64,000 nucleotides of DNA from Glandiceps talaboti (lineage: Eukaryota > Hemichordata > Enteropneusta > Spengelidae), in contig NC_135565.1 of NCBI RefSeq assembly GCF_964340395.1, forward strand, positions 22,536,209 to 22,600,208, in the 5' to 3' direction. Below are positions 51,701 through 64,000 of this stretch, in pieces. The notes below the pieces were generated by a model that ran no database searches, was not told the origin of the DNA, and saw only the letters and a list, made by a program, of their open reading frames with translations. A program made the position numbers and the translations under genes. Within the stretch, counting starts at the first letter, position 1. Each line of letters opens with the position of its first letter.

Positions 51701-51968
51701 ATGTATGTATGTATGTATGTATGTATGTATGTATGTATGTATGTATGTATGTATGTACAAATGGATGTATGTATGTATGTATGTATGTATGTATGTATGA
51801 ATGTGAGTATGTATGTATGTATGTATGTATGTATGTATGTATGTATGTATGTATGTATGTATGCATGCGTGCGTGCGTGCGTGCGTGTGTGTATGTATGT
51901 ATGTATGTATGTATGTATGTATGTATGTATGTATGTATGTATGTATGTATGTATGTACGTACGTACGT

Positions 51969-52024
<56 letters not shown>
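51699..52024. repeat. (ATGT)n, (GCGT)n and (GT)n compound microsatellite
   Basis: Long ATGT tracts with GCGT, ACGT and a terminal GT tract; open frames on both strands are artefacts. Confidence 0.95.
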
Positions 52025-52027
<3 letters not shown>

Positions 52028-52029
52028 AA

Positions 52030-53930
52030 ACTGTTCTTATCAAATGATGGAATGTATATTCAAGTCTCTGTACTTCAAACATACTGTGCCAAGTGTTATT
52101 AATCCAATTCCTTTGTGTACTTTCCCCACTTGTAACAGGTTCCGTTTGTCCACGGTCTGATGTCTGAAGTTGTAATTAGATTCCCCCTTTGTGTTAGATC
52201 AATCTTACCTGAGTAAACATACTCCAACTCTACAAGTTAATAAAACACAAAAATCAATTTTCGTCATCTGGTTCGACTATAAATTAGGAAGATCCTATCC
52301 TTTGTTATGTTTCTCATTACTTTTTCATGGCAACTATGGGTTGGTCGGTCGATTTTAAAATAAGTAAATCATCTTCTTCATGTTTCTCTGCCTCTCCTTT
52401 TCCTCCTTCGCTTTATTGGATTCCTGGTAACAAGTCCTTTCCCAGCTTTTCCACAAAATTGGCATGTTCCTAGCCCCTACTTGAATAACTTCCGTCATTT
52501 TAGAAATGCCCTGTTCGTGAACAAGTGTCGTCGTCAAGTTTATAAGCTTATAGGTTATTGTCGAACCATAAGACACGTTTCATGTCAGTTCAGACACGGT
52601 TTTAAATGTGTAATGATGACAAGAATGAGGTAAAATCAAGATACGATATATTTCCGACTCTATATATATATATATGTAGAATCATCACTGTTGATGGTGA
52701 GAATTTTCCTCTTACTTTTAAGGAGTGAGTGACCTTTTGAAGTGTAATAAATCAGACATGGGGGGGGGAGTAAGACGTACCATCGTGTGTCATTATGTCT
52801 TTGGGACAAAAACGAGTCGCGTTCCTTCACACAACGACAATCTCGATGATTATAGTATTTTTTACTTGGATGTCTTGTAAACCCTAAAGGTTGGAATAGG
52901 CTTGAATAAACTTTTATGTTAACTTCATTGTAAAAGAACAATCCAATCAGTAAGGCGTATTTCACATGACATCTTTCCATTCATTCCCTGATCAATTATA
53001 TTTTTCGCACCTTCGACTCACTAGGTGGTTCTAAAAGTGGTTTATATTATTAGGAAGCTACTTGAAAAATAAAGAACGTAGCCAAAATAATGGTTGACAA
53101 GATAAGATCGTGCCCTCTGGCGTGTTTTTGCCGCCAGCACGGCGCCGGTCAGAGACACATTTTTTTTAAATAATGGAAATTTTGGGCAAAAATGTTCAAA
53201 TTTAAAATAATTTTTATCAAAATCCGAGTACAATATTGAAGTGCTAATGCTTTTAATAGAAAATTAAGCGAAAATCATGGATGCATTGCGTTTTCTTTTA
53301 ATGGATGTTTGGCGCCTGGAAGTCTCGACTTATTCAGAATTATACAATCGGCAACGAAACGGTTGCTCGCCTGGAATAAGACCGTCAACCTAATGTGACC
53401 CGAGCACCTCCAGTCATATTATTAGTGGGTTTTGATGACCGTGTCATGTCGTCCCTCTATCATTATTTGTCCGAAGTCTTTCTAGAAATAACGAGATTTT
53501 GATGAGCCGAGTTTGTGTTCCGATATGCCTATGGATATCATTGCTATCTTAAGCCCACCAAAACAGTTAATGTAGTCTCCATTACTAGTCATAAATATAA
53601 ATACAGCGAGATACTTTACAGTCGCATATAACTATAGCTCGACTGTGTAATTGATGACACCTCGTTTCGTTCATCCTTAACCAGTCCTTTCCGAGTCTGA
53701 ATGACGTCATGGTTGCTGTGGCAGAACGAAATGACACATATCATCTAATAGTATACTAGTACATTCTCCAATGTATAACTGTGAATACATAAAACAAGAG
53801 CCGAAGAAGTCATTATCATGATAATTAACTGTGCTCTTCTTTTTTATCTTAATAGTCTATAAACTGATTCATATGTGATTAATTTGTCTGTTGGTCTATG
53901 GATGAGTTCGTCAGTCTGGTAGTTAGATGG
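52030..53930. other. No recognised gene
   Basis: Short ORFs only (for example 52,660-52,980), without domain resemblance. A short (AT)n lies near 52,663. Confidence 0.5.
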
Positions 53931-53939
53931 TTGCTTGAT

Positions 53940-54230
53940 TAGATGGTTGCTTGCTTGGTCGGTCGACTGACTGACTGACTGACTGACTGACTGGTTGGTT
54001 TGTTGATTGGTTGGTCGGTCGACTGACTGACTGAATGACTGACTGACTGGTTGCTTGCTTGCTTGCTTGCTTGCTTGTTTGCTTGCTTGCTTGCTTGGAT
54101 GATTGTGTGGTTTGGATGATGGCTTGCTTGCTTGCTTGGTCGGTCGGTCGGTCGGTCGACTGACTGACTGACTGACTGGTTTGTTGGTTGGTTGGTTGGG
54201 TGGGTGGGTGGGTGGATGATTGATTGATTG

Positions 54231-54292
<62 letters not shown>

Positions 54293-54320
54293 TATTGATT
54301 GACTAATTGATTGATTGGGG
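53940..54320. repeat. Mosaic tetranucleotide tract (GACT)n, (GCTT)n, (GGTC)n, (TGAT)n
   Basis: Several related tetramers alternate, ending in a run of GATT units. Looks like successive slippage and point-mutation seeding rather than one expansion. Confidence 0.9.
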
Positions 54321-55291
54321 TCGATTGTAAATGTTAATATAATTTTTTTAAAGTATTTACTGACATGTACATGTGTATCTGTGTGTGTATTCGTTAATCC
54401 TTCAATGTATTTGTTTGTCTTGAAACAATGACATTAAAAGGCCTTCAGGAAATCCTCCAACGGTCTACTAGCATCGCTCATATACATGTTATTCTTAAAT
54501 GACGCCATCTTGTGGTCGAGTGAGAGTTCTCCTATGTATGGCAAATATTCAACGTTTACTATACTCCTCAACCGTGAGTGGGTTGGGGACATAGGTATCT
54601 GGCGTTGGGGCGATGAAGCATAGCAAAGAGAGAGGTTTAACTATTCAGTGATAAATTGCTCCAGTCTTACACCCCCTTAACTGTGACGTAGGTTGCATAC
54701 GGGGTATTTTTCACACGCTCCTATACGATGGGTTTAAAATGCATACAAAATGCATTCTTTGTCGAGACGGTTGTATTGTAGAGGCTCAGTAAATATATCT
54801 CCTACCAGTTGTTCGTCTCTTAGTACTACTTTGTCTTCGGGCGTTGTGTGAGAAACGTCTTCTGTTATGTGACCAGTGTGAAACTTTATGACTGACTACA
54901 GATTTCAACACACGTCTGTCCTAGAAGTACGAAAAAATACGCGCTCTTCGCCCGGTTGCTCGGATTGTACTACCGTGCTCATCAGGGTCTTTGGGACAGT
55001 GTGATTCACGGTCACGGTGTATTGGAAGCCTAAGTGGTACATGATTTACAACCTCTACAACTCATTTTATGAAATATTGCACAATATAGAGCTGGGATAA
55101 AAGATAGTAGCTTGTAAAACGAAGGCAATTTTTTTCCGGCAACTGTACGTCCAATTGAACAGACATGCTGTGATATTTTATGTTAATACGATGATTTCCT
55201 GTAATCCACTGCAATATGTGACCATATGATTGTCTAAATCTCCTCGAATCATACAGGTCGATAATTTCAACAATTTGTTTTGAACGTTTAA

Positions 55292-56422
55292 ATGGAGGAT
55301 ATAGCAAAATATAGTCAAGACATTGACGCCATGGGCGGATTACAGGACCCGTTTATGTGCAGACTTCATCTCAGTCCACGACCAGGAGAAGCAGGTGGTT
55401 TACGAAGAATATATCGTCCGCTGCTGCAGTGGCTAGATCCAATGTTCCAGTTTGTCACCATAAACGAAAACAAAGATCGCTTGAGCAAGCATTTCAATTT
55501 ACCGTGTACAGTGACCCATACATCAGATCGGGCTACTGAGATTGTGAACACGCCCGCCTTGAGTATAATGCTCTTTTTACTTGAGGAAAGACACGGTGAA
55601 CTCTCTGCAGAAGCCGCTCTCACCACCCTCAAGAAACCACCGTTTCGCTTCCATCACAAGATTGAACTCAGTTCGAAGAATTGCCGCGGTCAAATAAAGA
55701 CAGTTGCAAGGCAGGATTTTTATATTACTAGCCCAGAATATCCATTAGTGTCTGTGTGTCCCGTTCATTATGGGAAAGAACATCTCAGATTTAATATTTT
55801 TGTGAAACACTTTCAGGAAATGGTAAATTTCTACCGCAATATCCTCAAACGAGAGGTACATTCTATGAAACCTGGGTTTTGTCTCTTCAACGTGTATTCA
55901 CAACCAGGACTTGACATACAACTAGCTTTAAAACATTCGGATAGACTCGTCCCCCGACCAGTAAAATCGGGGTTTCTTCATTTCAAAGTGAAAAATGTCA
56001 AAGAACTTGAGCCATTTCTTTGCCAACAAGTCAAGAAAGTGAGAGACAATGAACTTGCAACTTGTGACCCCGAGGGCAATATCATTATCCTCGAAGAAAT
56101 TGAGCCGGCGACTGCTGACAATAGGACGGACATTGATGACATGGACCTTGATGACGTGTGTAGCATGTTCTCCGTGGATTTCGCCGACGATGCCAAAAGT
56201 GAGCTTAGTTTCTCGGACAGCTATGACAGCGGTGCTTACAGCTTTGAGGCCGAGACGTTGGATAGTTCTAATCACCAATCAGGTTCAACCGATTCGGCAA
56301 TATATGACGCATCGGTAGAGGAATTGCAGTTCGATGAACTGTTCAAACTTGGCCAGTGTTCTACGATGTCAAATATCGAGGATGAAGCAGACTACTTCGG
56401 TGTCTCAACTACACTGGTATGA
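55292..56422 (+). CDS. FAM124: FAM124-family protein (376 aa, single exon)
   Basis: Recognised by the FAM124 core: DPFMCRLHLSPRPGEAG at residues 19-35, a mid part with KTVARQDFYITSPEYPLVSV, and FCLFNVYSQPGLDIQLALKH, as in vertebrate FAM124A/B. The first 270 residues are conserved-looking; the tail is acidic and serine-rich (DDMDLDDVCSMFSV, SELSFSDSYDSGAYSF). Molecular function is not established. It is shorter than vertebrate FAM124A as I remember it (over 500 aa), mainly by its tail. Met14 (55,331, GCCATGG) has better initiation context than Met1. No intron is evident, so either a naturally intronless coding region or a large single coding exon. It stands alone, with about 5.8 kb to the nearest gene upstream. 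Confidence 0.8.
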   Translation: MEDIAKYSQDIDAMGGLQDPFMCRLHLSPRPGEAGGLRRIYRPLLQWLDPMFQFVTINENKDRLSKHFNLPCTVTHTSDRATEIVNTPALSIMLFLLEERHGELSAEAALTTLKKPPFRFHHKIELSSKNCRGQIKTVARQDFYITSPEYPLVSVCPVHYGKEHLRFNIFVKHFQEMVNFYRNILKREVHSMKPGFCLFNVYSQPGLDIQLALKHSDRLVPRPVKSGFLHFKVKNVKELEPFLCQQVKKVRDNELATCDPEGNIIILEEIEPATADNRTDIDDMDLDDVCSMFSVDFADDAKSELSFSDSYDSGAYSFEAETLDSSNHQSGSTDSAIYDASVEELQFDELFKLGQCSTMSNIEDEADYFGVSTTLV

Positions 56423-56429
56423 GAACACA

Positions 56430-58094
56430 TTTCTGTTGTAATTTCGTAACTCTACGCTGACCCGAACTTTGCGTTTTTTTACACAATCATCACTCGTCTT
56501 CCTTTGATTTAGCACTATAGACCTAGGTATGTATGTGCTATAAAACTTGAAAGAGTATGTCACAGTGTTTAGCTTCCAGGGGCCAAAGATCGTTAAAAAT
56601 ATGTACAAATATAACTATGAATTTGGAAAATGTAAATAAGATAAACTTTAAAATGTATATAAAGCTGAAAGGTTCAGTAATCCGTCCCCAATTATCTCAC
56701 ACCATTTTCAGAAAGAACAAAAATGAAGAAATTTTGCGTGTGTGTATTTGACAATGTTCGTTATTGAACTAATTCATTAATGAGTTAACGATTCTCTGTT
56801 GGTGAGTTAACTTGTTGTTACGAGTTTTTTTTAGCCCCAAGAATATATTGCGATGTTAGTTTTAATGTTTCGTTTTGACCCCTGCATTTCAATAGAGTAA
56901 ACATTTTTCTTTGTGTCCAGTATAGTTCAATTCATGGTTTCTTTTGTTATCAAGTACTTATATCCTCAGTGTTTATTTTCGCTTTATAGTTTTATAAATG
57001 AATAGCGTGTTTTATTATATATTTGAGGAATGCGGGGTTCTAAGTCTCCCATTTTCATCACATGCTCAATCTCCACGCATGCAAAACAAACTTTCTCTCG
57101 AACACAGTGAAGTGTCGGTAATCAGTGAAGTTCAACAAATCTTTTCACTGCTACAAAATGACTTATTCTTGAAGTTAGTGCTGGGCATAAAAACGAGCAA
57201 TACTTTAAGTTAGTCTGTAGTGCATGTGTGATCACAGGCTACAACATTTTCTTAACTATGGGCTTATAGCTCTATGATTTTATTCATCAATTTTGCAAGT
57301 AATACCAGAAAGAAGGTATTTTCCTCAACTTTGGTGAGACTAATCCTTCTTTGAAGATCACGGCTATCACGTTTTATATACATGTATTTTCAAGAGAAAA
57401 TAGACAATAATTTGCAGGTGTGTATCAAATGAACATGTGCATATGGTGCATACAGATAAGGGGTGTACTATATTCATACAACGAACTGCAATCTGAACAA
57501 TTCTTAATTAATGCAGCAAAAGAGCATGGTCATCTATAGAAACAGTAATCGGATTTTAGAACGATTGGATGTATTTATTGAATTAACATAATTACAAAGA
57601 CTAAGTACTCCGACCATTGGTATTCACATACATACCATCACAGAAGAACTTTAACATCTAATTACTTTCTTTGTATCAGTTCTTTGCATTCCATTGTTGA
57701 TATTGATCTTTATATCGCCACGCACAATACAAGAACTATTGAAATTAATACATAGGTTATAATACTTATACCTTACTTAAGAGTACTATAACCACCTTGA
57801 AACATTGTTCATGGATATGTTTGATATGTTACAATTTTAGCTCAGAGTGAAAATGCATTCCTAATGATGAATGATTCATATCATACTTTATTTCAGACTA
57901 ACTTTGTAGGCTTTATTTGTAGGGGTCGAGCAATGTTCAGATGATTTTATATTCTTGCAAATTAGGACATATAGAAGACAAATTTGACAAGAAACAAGAG
58001 TAATGTAATGGTATATCAAATTCAAATGTTTATTGAATACTGTAATATGCAGCAAGTCCAAACTATTCGAAATGGGTAATGTTTTGGACATGTT
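56430..58094. other. Downstream flank, no recognised gene
   Basis: AT-rich; likely includes the FAM124 3' UTR, but no clear AATAAA close to the stop was seen. Short ORFs are unsupported. Confidence 0.5.
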
Positions 58095-58100
58095 CTATTG

Positions 58101-58485
58101 CAGTGTTGCAGCCAGCCTTTTGAAAGAGTGGGACATTGTGTCCCAAGACTTTCATTTCTCTGGGTCATCATAAATTTTTGGGGGACATTATAAAAAAGCG
58201 CCAATGGCATTGTAGCACAACTGTACAGTTTTAAAAATATTAACCTACATGCTGATCCATGGTAGATATTTGCTGAATGATTATGCAGTTGCCTATCCAA
58301 CCCTGTTGTTATCTATGCAATATACCCAATCATTTGGCTGTTGCTATAGGCGTGGTCGTGTTGCTCAACATATTTGCATACAATTTTAGTGTGGGTCATC
58401 TATGACCCGTCACTTCCAAAACTGTTGGTCAGGTCCAAAAAATGTGTGTCAAATGACCCAAAAACCCCCTCTGGCTGCAACCCTG
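58101..58485. mobile_element. Miniature inverted-repeat transposable element (hAT-like)
   Basis: 385 bp bounded by CAGTGTTGCAGCCAG and CTGGCTGCAACCCTG (15-bp terminal inverted repeats with one mismatch), each flanked by the direct repeat CTATTG (left 58,095-58,100; right 58,486-58,491). No transposase. CAG ends and a 6-8-bp target duplication suggest a hAT-type source. Confidence 0.75.
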
Positions 58486-58499
58486 CTATTGCATTGTAG

Positions 58500-60760
58500 A
58501 CTTACTTACAGTGTCATAAACTTAATTAATTCCCTTGAGGTGATAAACTAGGAGACGAGATCTCAGTAGTTATTAAGGAATGATAGATTATTTGATAAAC
58601 GTAATTTGTGTATTCTTCAAATTGACAGTATTTGATTATTTATACATTACTGCTAAACGTCCATAGAACCCAGTACGCTTAGTTGACATATGCAGTGTAA
58701 AAGAAAGCACACGGTCTACTGTAAGTGATTCCCGCATGATTGGAAGTGTAAAGAATAGAAACCTCGTAATTTTTCTGGACGGTGAGTTTTATGAGAATTA
58801 AGTGTAAAAACGTGTTAGCATTTCAATACAGTCTCACATAGCTTTCCATGCTGTGTGTTCAAAGATGAAAACAGACAATAGATACAGTGAGTGGATCATT
58901 TGATTGTGTATAGCCCCCAGGTCAGTACAACACCCCAAGTCATTAATTTAAAGGTGTTGAAAACACCATTGCATAGACTGTCTTGTTTATTTACATTATT
59001 CGGGTGATTGTTGAATAGAAGTCATTCACATCACGTTGAGAGACGATTTTTCACTTCACTGGTATCATTTACGACACCGTTCTATTTAGGTTAGCTGGGG
59101 TCATATTTAAAGCAGCTGCTTTCCTTCAATCAGGTTTCACAGGCTTATCTGGAAATTTAATGTGAAATTCATCATTTTTGGTGCACAGATTTCAAGGACT
59201 TATCACATACATGAGTCTGTAAATCAGAATGATAATACAATGGACCCTATCTGGTTTGTCCTTCAATTCAGTTACCCCACTCTCTTCTGTCCATGGTAAT
59301 AAGCCTTAAGTTTTAAAGCGATGCTTTTAAATTCGTTAGAGGTGGCAAGTAAGTAAAACTTAGCCGAGTTCACAATGTGTTTTACCGGAATTCACAACCA
59401 AGTCATGACGCAATGAATCTTGCATCATTAACGCTTACAAGTTTAACCTCAGACCCCCATAGTAAAGATCTTACCATATTTCACCATATGTTGTAGATGG
59501 TCCTAAACGTCAGCAAACACTATGTAAATGTCAGTATAATAACATGCTTTCCTATTTCTGCCAAGGTAAAATCATTCAGAGTAAAATATTCCAATTCCTC
59601 GTTGTCATTTCCACCCTGATATGACACTTTTCGAAAACATGCCACTCCCCCCCACCACCTCTAATGTTCATGAGAACAACTGGTGTATATTCGTCGCTGT
59701 AATCTTGTTAACGCTGAAACATTTTTAGTCAAATTATGCGAAGGCGATTTTTTCATGGCATAATCAAACTACAAACCCAGAAGATTTAAACACTCGGGCA
59801 GACGCCTTTACATTCTAAATTATCACTACTGCAGATATGAGCTTGCCCTACCTGAGGTCTTACTGCCCCACTCCACTCCATATGCTCTTATCTCAGGAAT
59901 GAAATTGGCATGTAGAACAATTGATCAACTTGAAGACATATTATTCCTACAAGGGGAATGAGTTGGTGTTAGGCTTTTGGCTAGGATTATGTCAGTGATA
60001 ACACTGATGTTAGACTTGGTGACATTTTACATGTAACAAAGGAACATTATTTCTTGGTTTATTTTATAGTTAAATGTAAGGCCGTACAATATAGGAGTGC
60101 AGTACTATAACTATCGCACAGAGCAAAATCGGGTTGCTTTCAAGAGATCTCCTTTATCTTTACATCTGTACATTTGTTCAGATATCAACTTCTTTGTGAG
60201 ACCTGGGGAGCTATATCAGGTCTTTTTACCAGAAACGTCTGTATTAACTCACACCACGTAACTTGACAAGTGTCATCGACACACTACTTCACAATATAAG
60301 TTTGTACACTTGACCTAACTATTCAACAAACAGACATCTTAAACGCCTATTTTATACCCAAAGTTATTGATATTTAAAAGTGAAATATAGAGCCTTTGCA
60401 AACACTAAAATGTGGAACTTGATTGTAATATTCCAGGAGCATTCGGAATAAATGTTATTTTAGAGAGTTTAAAAAACAGACTTTGAAAAGAATCCGATTG
60501 ATCATCCTTACACCTTTGGGTTGTTGTTTTTTGGTTGTTTTTGTTCTAGAAAGAGACGATTTTCCCTGCCCACGTTTTTATATTTTTTGTGTTACAGTAT
60601 TTTTTTGTGATTATTGTTAAACTTGTGTTGTTTGAATATTGTTATTTAATTAATATTTATTTATTTTGTTTGGTTTTTCTGAGGCACAGAGAATGTCAGT
60701 TTTTGGAATTAAATGGTAAATAAAACATAAGAAATCGACAAAACGTGTACTGTATTGTAT
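58500..60760. other. No recognised gene
   Basis: Neither long ORFs nor repeats were recognised. Confidence 0.5.
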
Positions 60761-60764
60761 TATA

Positions 60765-61100
60765 ATGTGGTAATAATAATAATAATCTTTATATAGCGCT
60801 TTTCACACTGTCTTCTAAGTTCGTAATATTACCCCTGGCACGAGCCTACAGGTTTTTATAATTCCTCAACTCCCTGTGAGAATATTATTCAGTATTAAAA
60901 CATTCACATGCCAACATTTGTCCTACCAGGTCCCCAATTATACAGCTGGGTTGACTAGTGCACAACCATAGTTCAAATCTTTCCCGAGGACTTGACCCAT
61001 TCTGAAACAAATGGCAGTGACGGTCAAACGTGCAGGTTCCACACCGACCACTTTATCTATTCGACCGACCATCGTGACTCAACACCTCTGTATGCAGTGA
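60765..61100. repeat. Dispersed repeat with (TAA)n CTTTATATAGCGCTTTTCAC start
   Basis: TAATAATAATAAT followed by CTTTATATAGCGCTTTTCAC and a non-coding body resembles a dispersed short element I associate with many marine invertebrate genomes. Orientation and exact end are uncertain. Confidence 0.5.
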
Positions 61101-61529
61101 GAACTGTCTGCTTCTAGCGTTGTCTCCTATGGGTAAACAATGAGAATTGTGAATGCTTTGCCAGTCATAGTCTACTCGCCAACGTCATTTGGGTATTCGT
61201 CATTTCTACGAATTTCAACATGTCGTCTTTTGATGGAAGTCCAGAATTGTGTGTGAAGTGAAGTGACCATATTGAAAATATTTTCTTCGAAATTGAGCAC
61301 CCGTCTTTTTAAAATCATATTTAGATTGAAACTGTTACACTAAGTGGACTAGTTATTTTGACCATTTTATTAAGTTAAATGTCACCGAATCATGTATTTG
61401 TAAAAGACCATGTCAGTTCTCGTTTCTATGGAACTATATATGTTACAAATAGGTTAACGAAATCTTGCATACATACAAATAAATAAATAAATAATTTAAT
61501 TAATTAATTAAATTAATGAAGAAATAAAT

Positions 61530-61815
61530 AAATACATACATACATACATACATACATACATACATACATACATACATACATACATACATACATACATACA
61601 TTCATACATACATACATAACATTCATGCATGCATACATACATACATACATACATACATACATACATACATACATACATACATACATACATACACGCATGC
61701 ATCCATCCATCCATCCATCCATCCATACATACACACACACACATACACACACACACACACACACACATACACACATACATACATACATACATACATACAT
61801 ACATACATACATACA

Positions 61816-61845
<30 letters not shown>
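61530..61845. repeat. (ATAC)n compound microsatellite with (CCAT)n and (AC)n
   Basis: Long ATAC arrays flank short CCAT and AC tracts; ORFs on both strands are artefacts. Confidence 0.95.
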
Positions 61846-61846
<1 letters not shown>

Positions 61847-61849
61847 GTA

Positions 61850-64000
61850 TTTGATTCTTAAATACTCATTTAGCCTATCTATACATTCAGGGTAATTCAT
61901 TACTGGTGATTTAACAGATATTCTTATAAGTAAATCCAGTGTGGGTCTCCCCTCATTTATATTTAGTGTTAATGCAAAGGAAATGAAGTGTCCAAAGAAG
62001 CTGTTGCTCAGTAGAGTGAAAAGGAACGACAGCTATCTTACTTATTTATATGGTAGATGTACTCAAACTAAAGACCTCGATCACATCTCTAAACAGCAAG
62101 TAGCAACAGGGAGGAGTCGTCCTACTAAAATTGAATTTATATTTTGAAAAGTGATAAATGATACATGTGCACGTGGGGTTGACACAGAGGCGTTATTGGC
62201 GTAGTCAACGGACGACATGATCACTGATTTAAAGGTGTGTGAAAAGTCATTATCACACTTTATTTTACCCATAAATCTTACATTTCATAGTGTATAGAAC
62301 ACTTGCATTGAATGAATGAAGCAGGCTCACATCAATGTAGACCGCGCTGCGTCTCTACCAGACAGTCTGAGAAAGAATGGCCGTTAAATTAAAGGAAATT
62401 CACGATCAAAAGAGATTTTATGGGGTCCCCTCTCCACATTTTATATATATAACTGTTGTCGGCCATTTCTTCAGGAATACGCGACAAACGACAACGATAT
62501 CATTGTCAACATGTACAGTTATGTATGAGAGTGCAATAAGCGGTAGTTAAGAGAGACAGTGTTAATCGCTTGAGAGGCTTAGCTCAAGACGGTATAAAGT
62601 ACCTCATGAAACCCGCGCTGTATTCCGTCTTTACAATAAGCTTTGTCAAGTGGACAAGAGATCTTTAGAATCGGTAAGTCGCTGTCAGATGGAATTACCA
62701 TGATGAGTTTCGGAAACTCGTTAAGCAGATAGCCCTTGTTTAGTAGTTGTTTAGAAGTTAGAGAGTTGAGGGAATTCCGATTAAATAATCCGTATTAAGC
62801 GGTTTTTAACATTCCACTTAATATGTTCAATTCGTTGCCATCAATACATTGTAAAACCACTCCATAACAAAATGTACATCTTTAGAAATAAGTACAATTC
62901 TCAGAAGAATGTATATCTCGAATAAGTCGTTGAGGCAGATTTTCAAAAAAGAGATTCCTTCAAGTTGTCAGCTTCAGTCAACTAAATAAGTCATCTAAGT
63001 ACGTATTAATTGTTCAATCAGTACGAAGGACACTCACTCATAAATCATGTCTGTGAAAAGAATGTATGTCGAACTAATCCTAAAGTTGGGTCTTCGTATT
63101 GTTCAACATGTGATTTAGGTCGACTCACCGAACAGCAAACTACAAACATATATTACTGTTATAATTCTGAAGTAACTCGTTTCGAGAGTCTAAAGTTTCT
63201 TGATCTACACTTACATGCTAGATTTATCAAATAAACACACCTATTTCATAATATGTGCAGAAAATGATACAATCATAGATTTAGTTATAAATGGATTGGA
63301 TAGTACTGCGTATATTTGAGTTAGTAACAATACAAGATCTCAGTCAGTTATCTGAACTTTTACAATAAATGATGCAATTTGTTATCTGTTTTCGTTTTAA
63401 AAGTCGACAATTTATTCCTATAAATTAAAAAAAAATTGAGGTACTTGTTCGCTCTAACCTTAGACTACGTTAGTATGTAAATAATTTTATCTACCAAACT
63501 GAAAAAACAGTTTCGGTCAAACCTGTACATTTACTTTATAACTTTTACACACACCAACGACTCACATCGGTAACAGCAACGTAAACCACCGTCTAAGCTT
63601 CCACAAGCGAAAAATTACTGAACAAATACATGTACACCATTATTTTTCCTAAACAAACATTAACTCAGTAAAAGAAAAGTATGCACACAGGTCAAATTTG
63701 TGTAGTCAACTGACGTACTGCATAGCAACTTGAACACATCTGTAACCGGTCCCCCAATCAAAAAACAAGTGAACCGATATACCATATGATTAATAACTAA
63801 ACAGCCAGAGCTTTGAAAAGAACTTGAAATCGTTAATATGTTACACATTTGTGATTGATTTCATTTATTTGTTTATCAAGTAATAAGCATGTAATCATGT
63901 CATCGTCTTTGCGATTCTATGGTCTTTATCTTTTTGTAAGTCATTCATTGACTAAGTTGAAAAATGATGCTAGTGTCGAGGTTTTTTGATGGTACATGTT
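61850..64000. other. No recognised gene
   Basis: Short ORFs at 61,941-62,147 and 63,010-63,234 show no domain, signal or splice support. Confidence 0.5.

Overview
This is an AT-rich, intron-rich animal genome segment. Spliced exons with GT-AG borders, extracellular metazoan modules (kringle, LDL-receptor class A), a UDP-glycosyltransferase gene, a FAM124-family gene, non-LTR retrotransposons and very dense microsatellites exclude bacteria and fit a marine invertebrate. Kringle-rich genes and minisatellites built on 5' splice sites make a cephalochordate (amphioxus-like) source my best guess, at moderate-to-low confidence; another invertebrate deuterostome or a lophotrochozoan is possible.

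Layout. (1) 1-3,936, minus strand: 5' end of a kringle gene (signal-peptide exon 3,858-3,936, one kringle exon 3,041-3,289) running off the left edge through about 3 kb of 48-bp minisatellite. (2) 3,290-8,280: segmental duplicate of the 38.8-45.9 kb region, with a frameshifted exon and an orphan UGT exon. (3) 8.3-11.5 kb: microsatellite and sequence without recognised genes. (4) 11,800-39,450, minus strand: one large gene that I assembled from 16 exons, all joined in phase 1. In order it encodes a signal peptide, 11 kringles, 2 degenerate LDLa modules, a 733-codon N-glycosylation-rich repeat exon, one transmembrane helix and a very short tail, about 1,795 aa. Its introns hold non-LTR retrotransposon pieces (17.6-19.5, 21-24.8, 27.9-30.1, 30.1-30.8 kb), compound microsatellites and more copies of the 48-bp minisatellite. 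The N-terminal kringle exons arose by repeated duplication of two exon types (A and B), and two exons are A/B chimeras. (5) 38.8-42.4 kb: upstream flank and two plus-strand exons that look like part of an adhesion-GPCR/GAIN-type extracellular region. (6) 44,495-49,438, minus strand: a complete four-exon UGT gene (524 aa) whose first intron starts with a 1.6-kb, 45-bp minisatellite; a relic UGT exon lies at 49.8 kb. (7) 55,292-56,422, plus strand: intact single-exon FAM124-family gene. (8) 56.4-64 kb: no recognised gene; one TIR-bearing miniature transposon, one dispersed element and a microsatellite.

Most striking signal: two unrelated genes (the kringle gene and UGT) carry minisatellites that abut an exon's 5' splice site, and each repeat unit contains a donor-like GTAAAT or GTAAGT sequence. 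The arrays therefore hold dozens of potential decoy donors just downstream of the true one. Kringle arrays occur only at A-type donors and at every A-type exon, with very different copy numbers. Exon joins were read by eye from splice consensus and phase; no alignment or transcript evidence was available.
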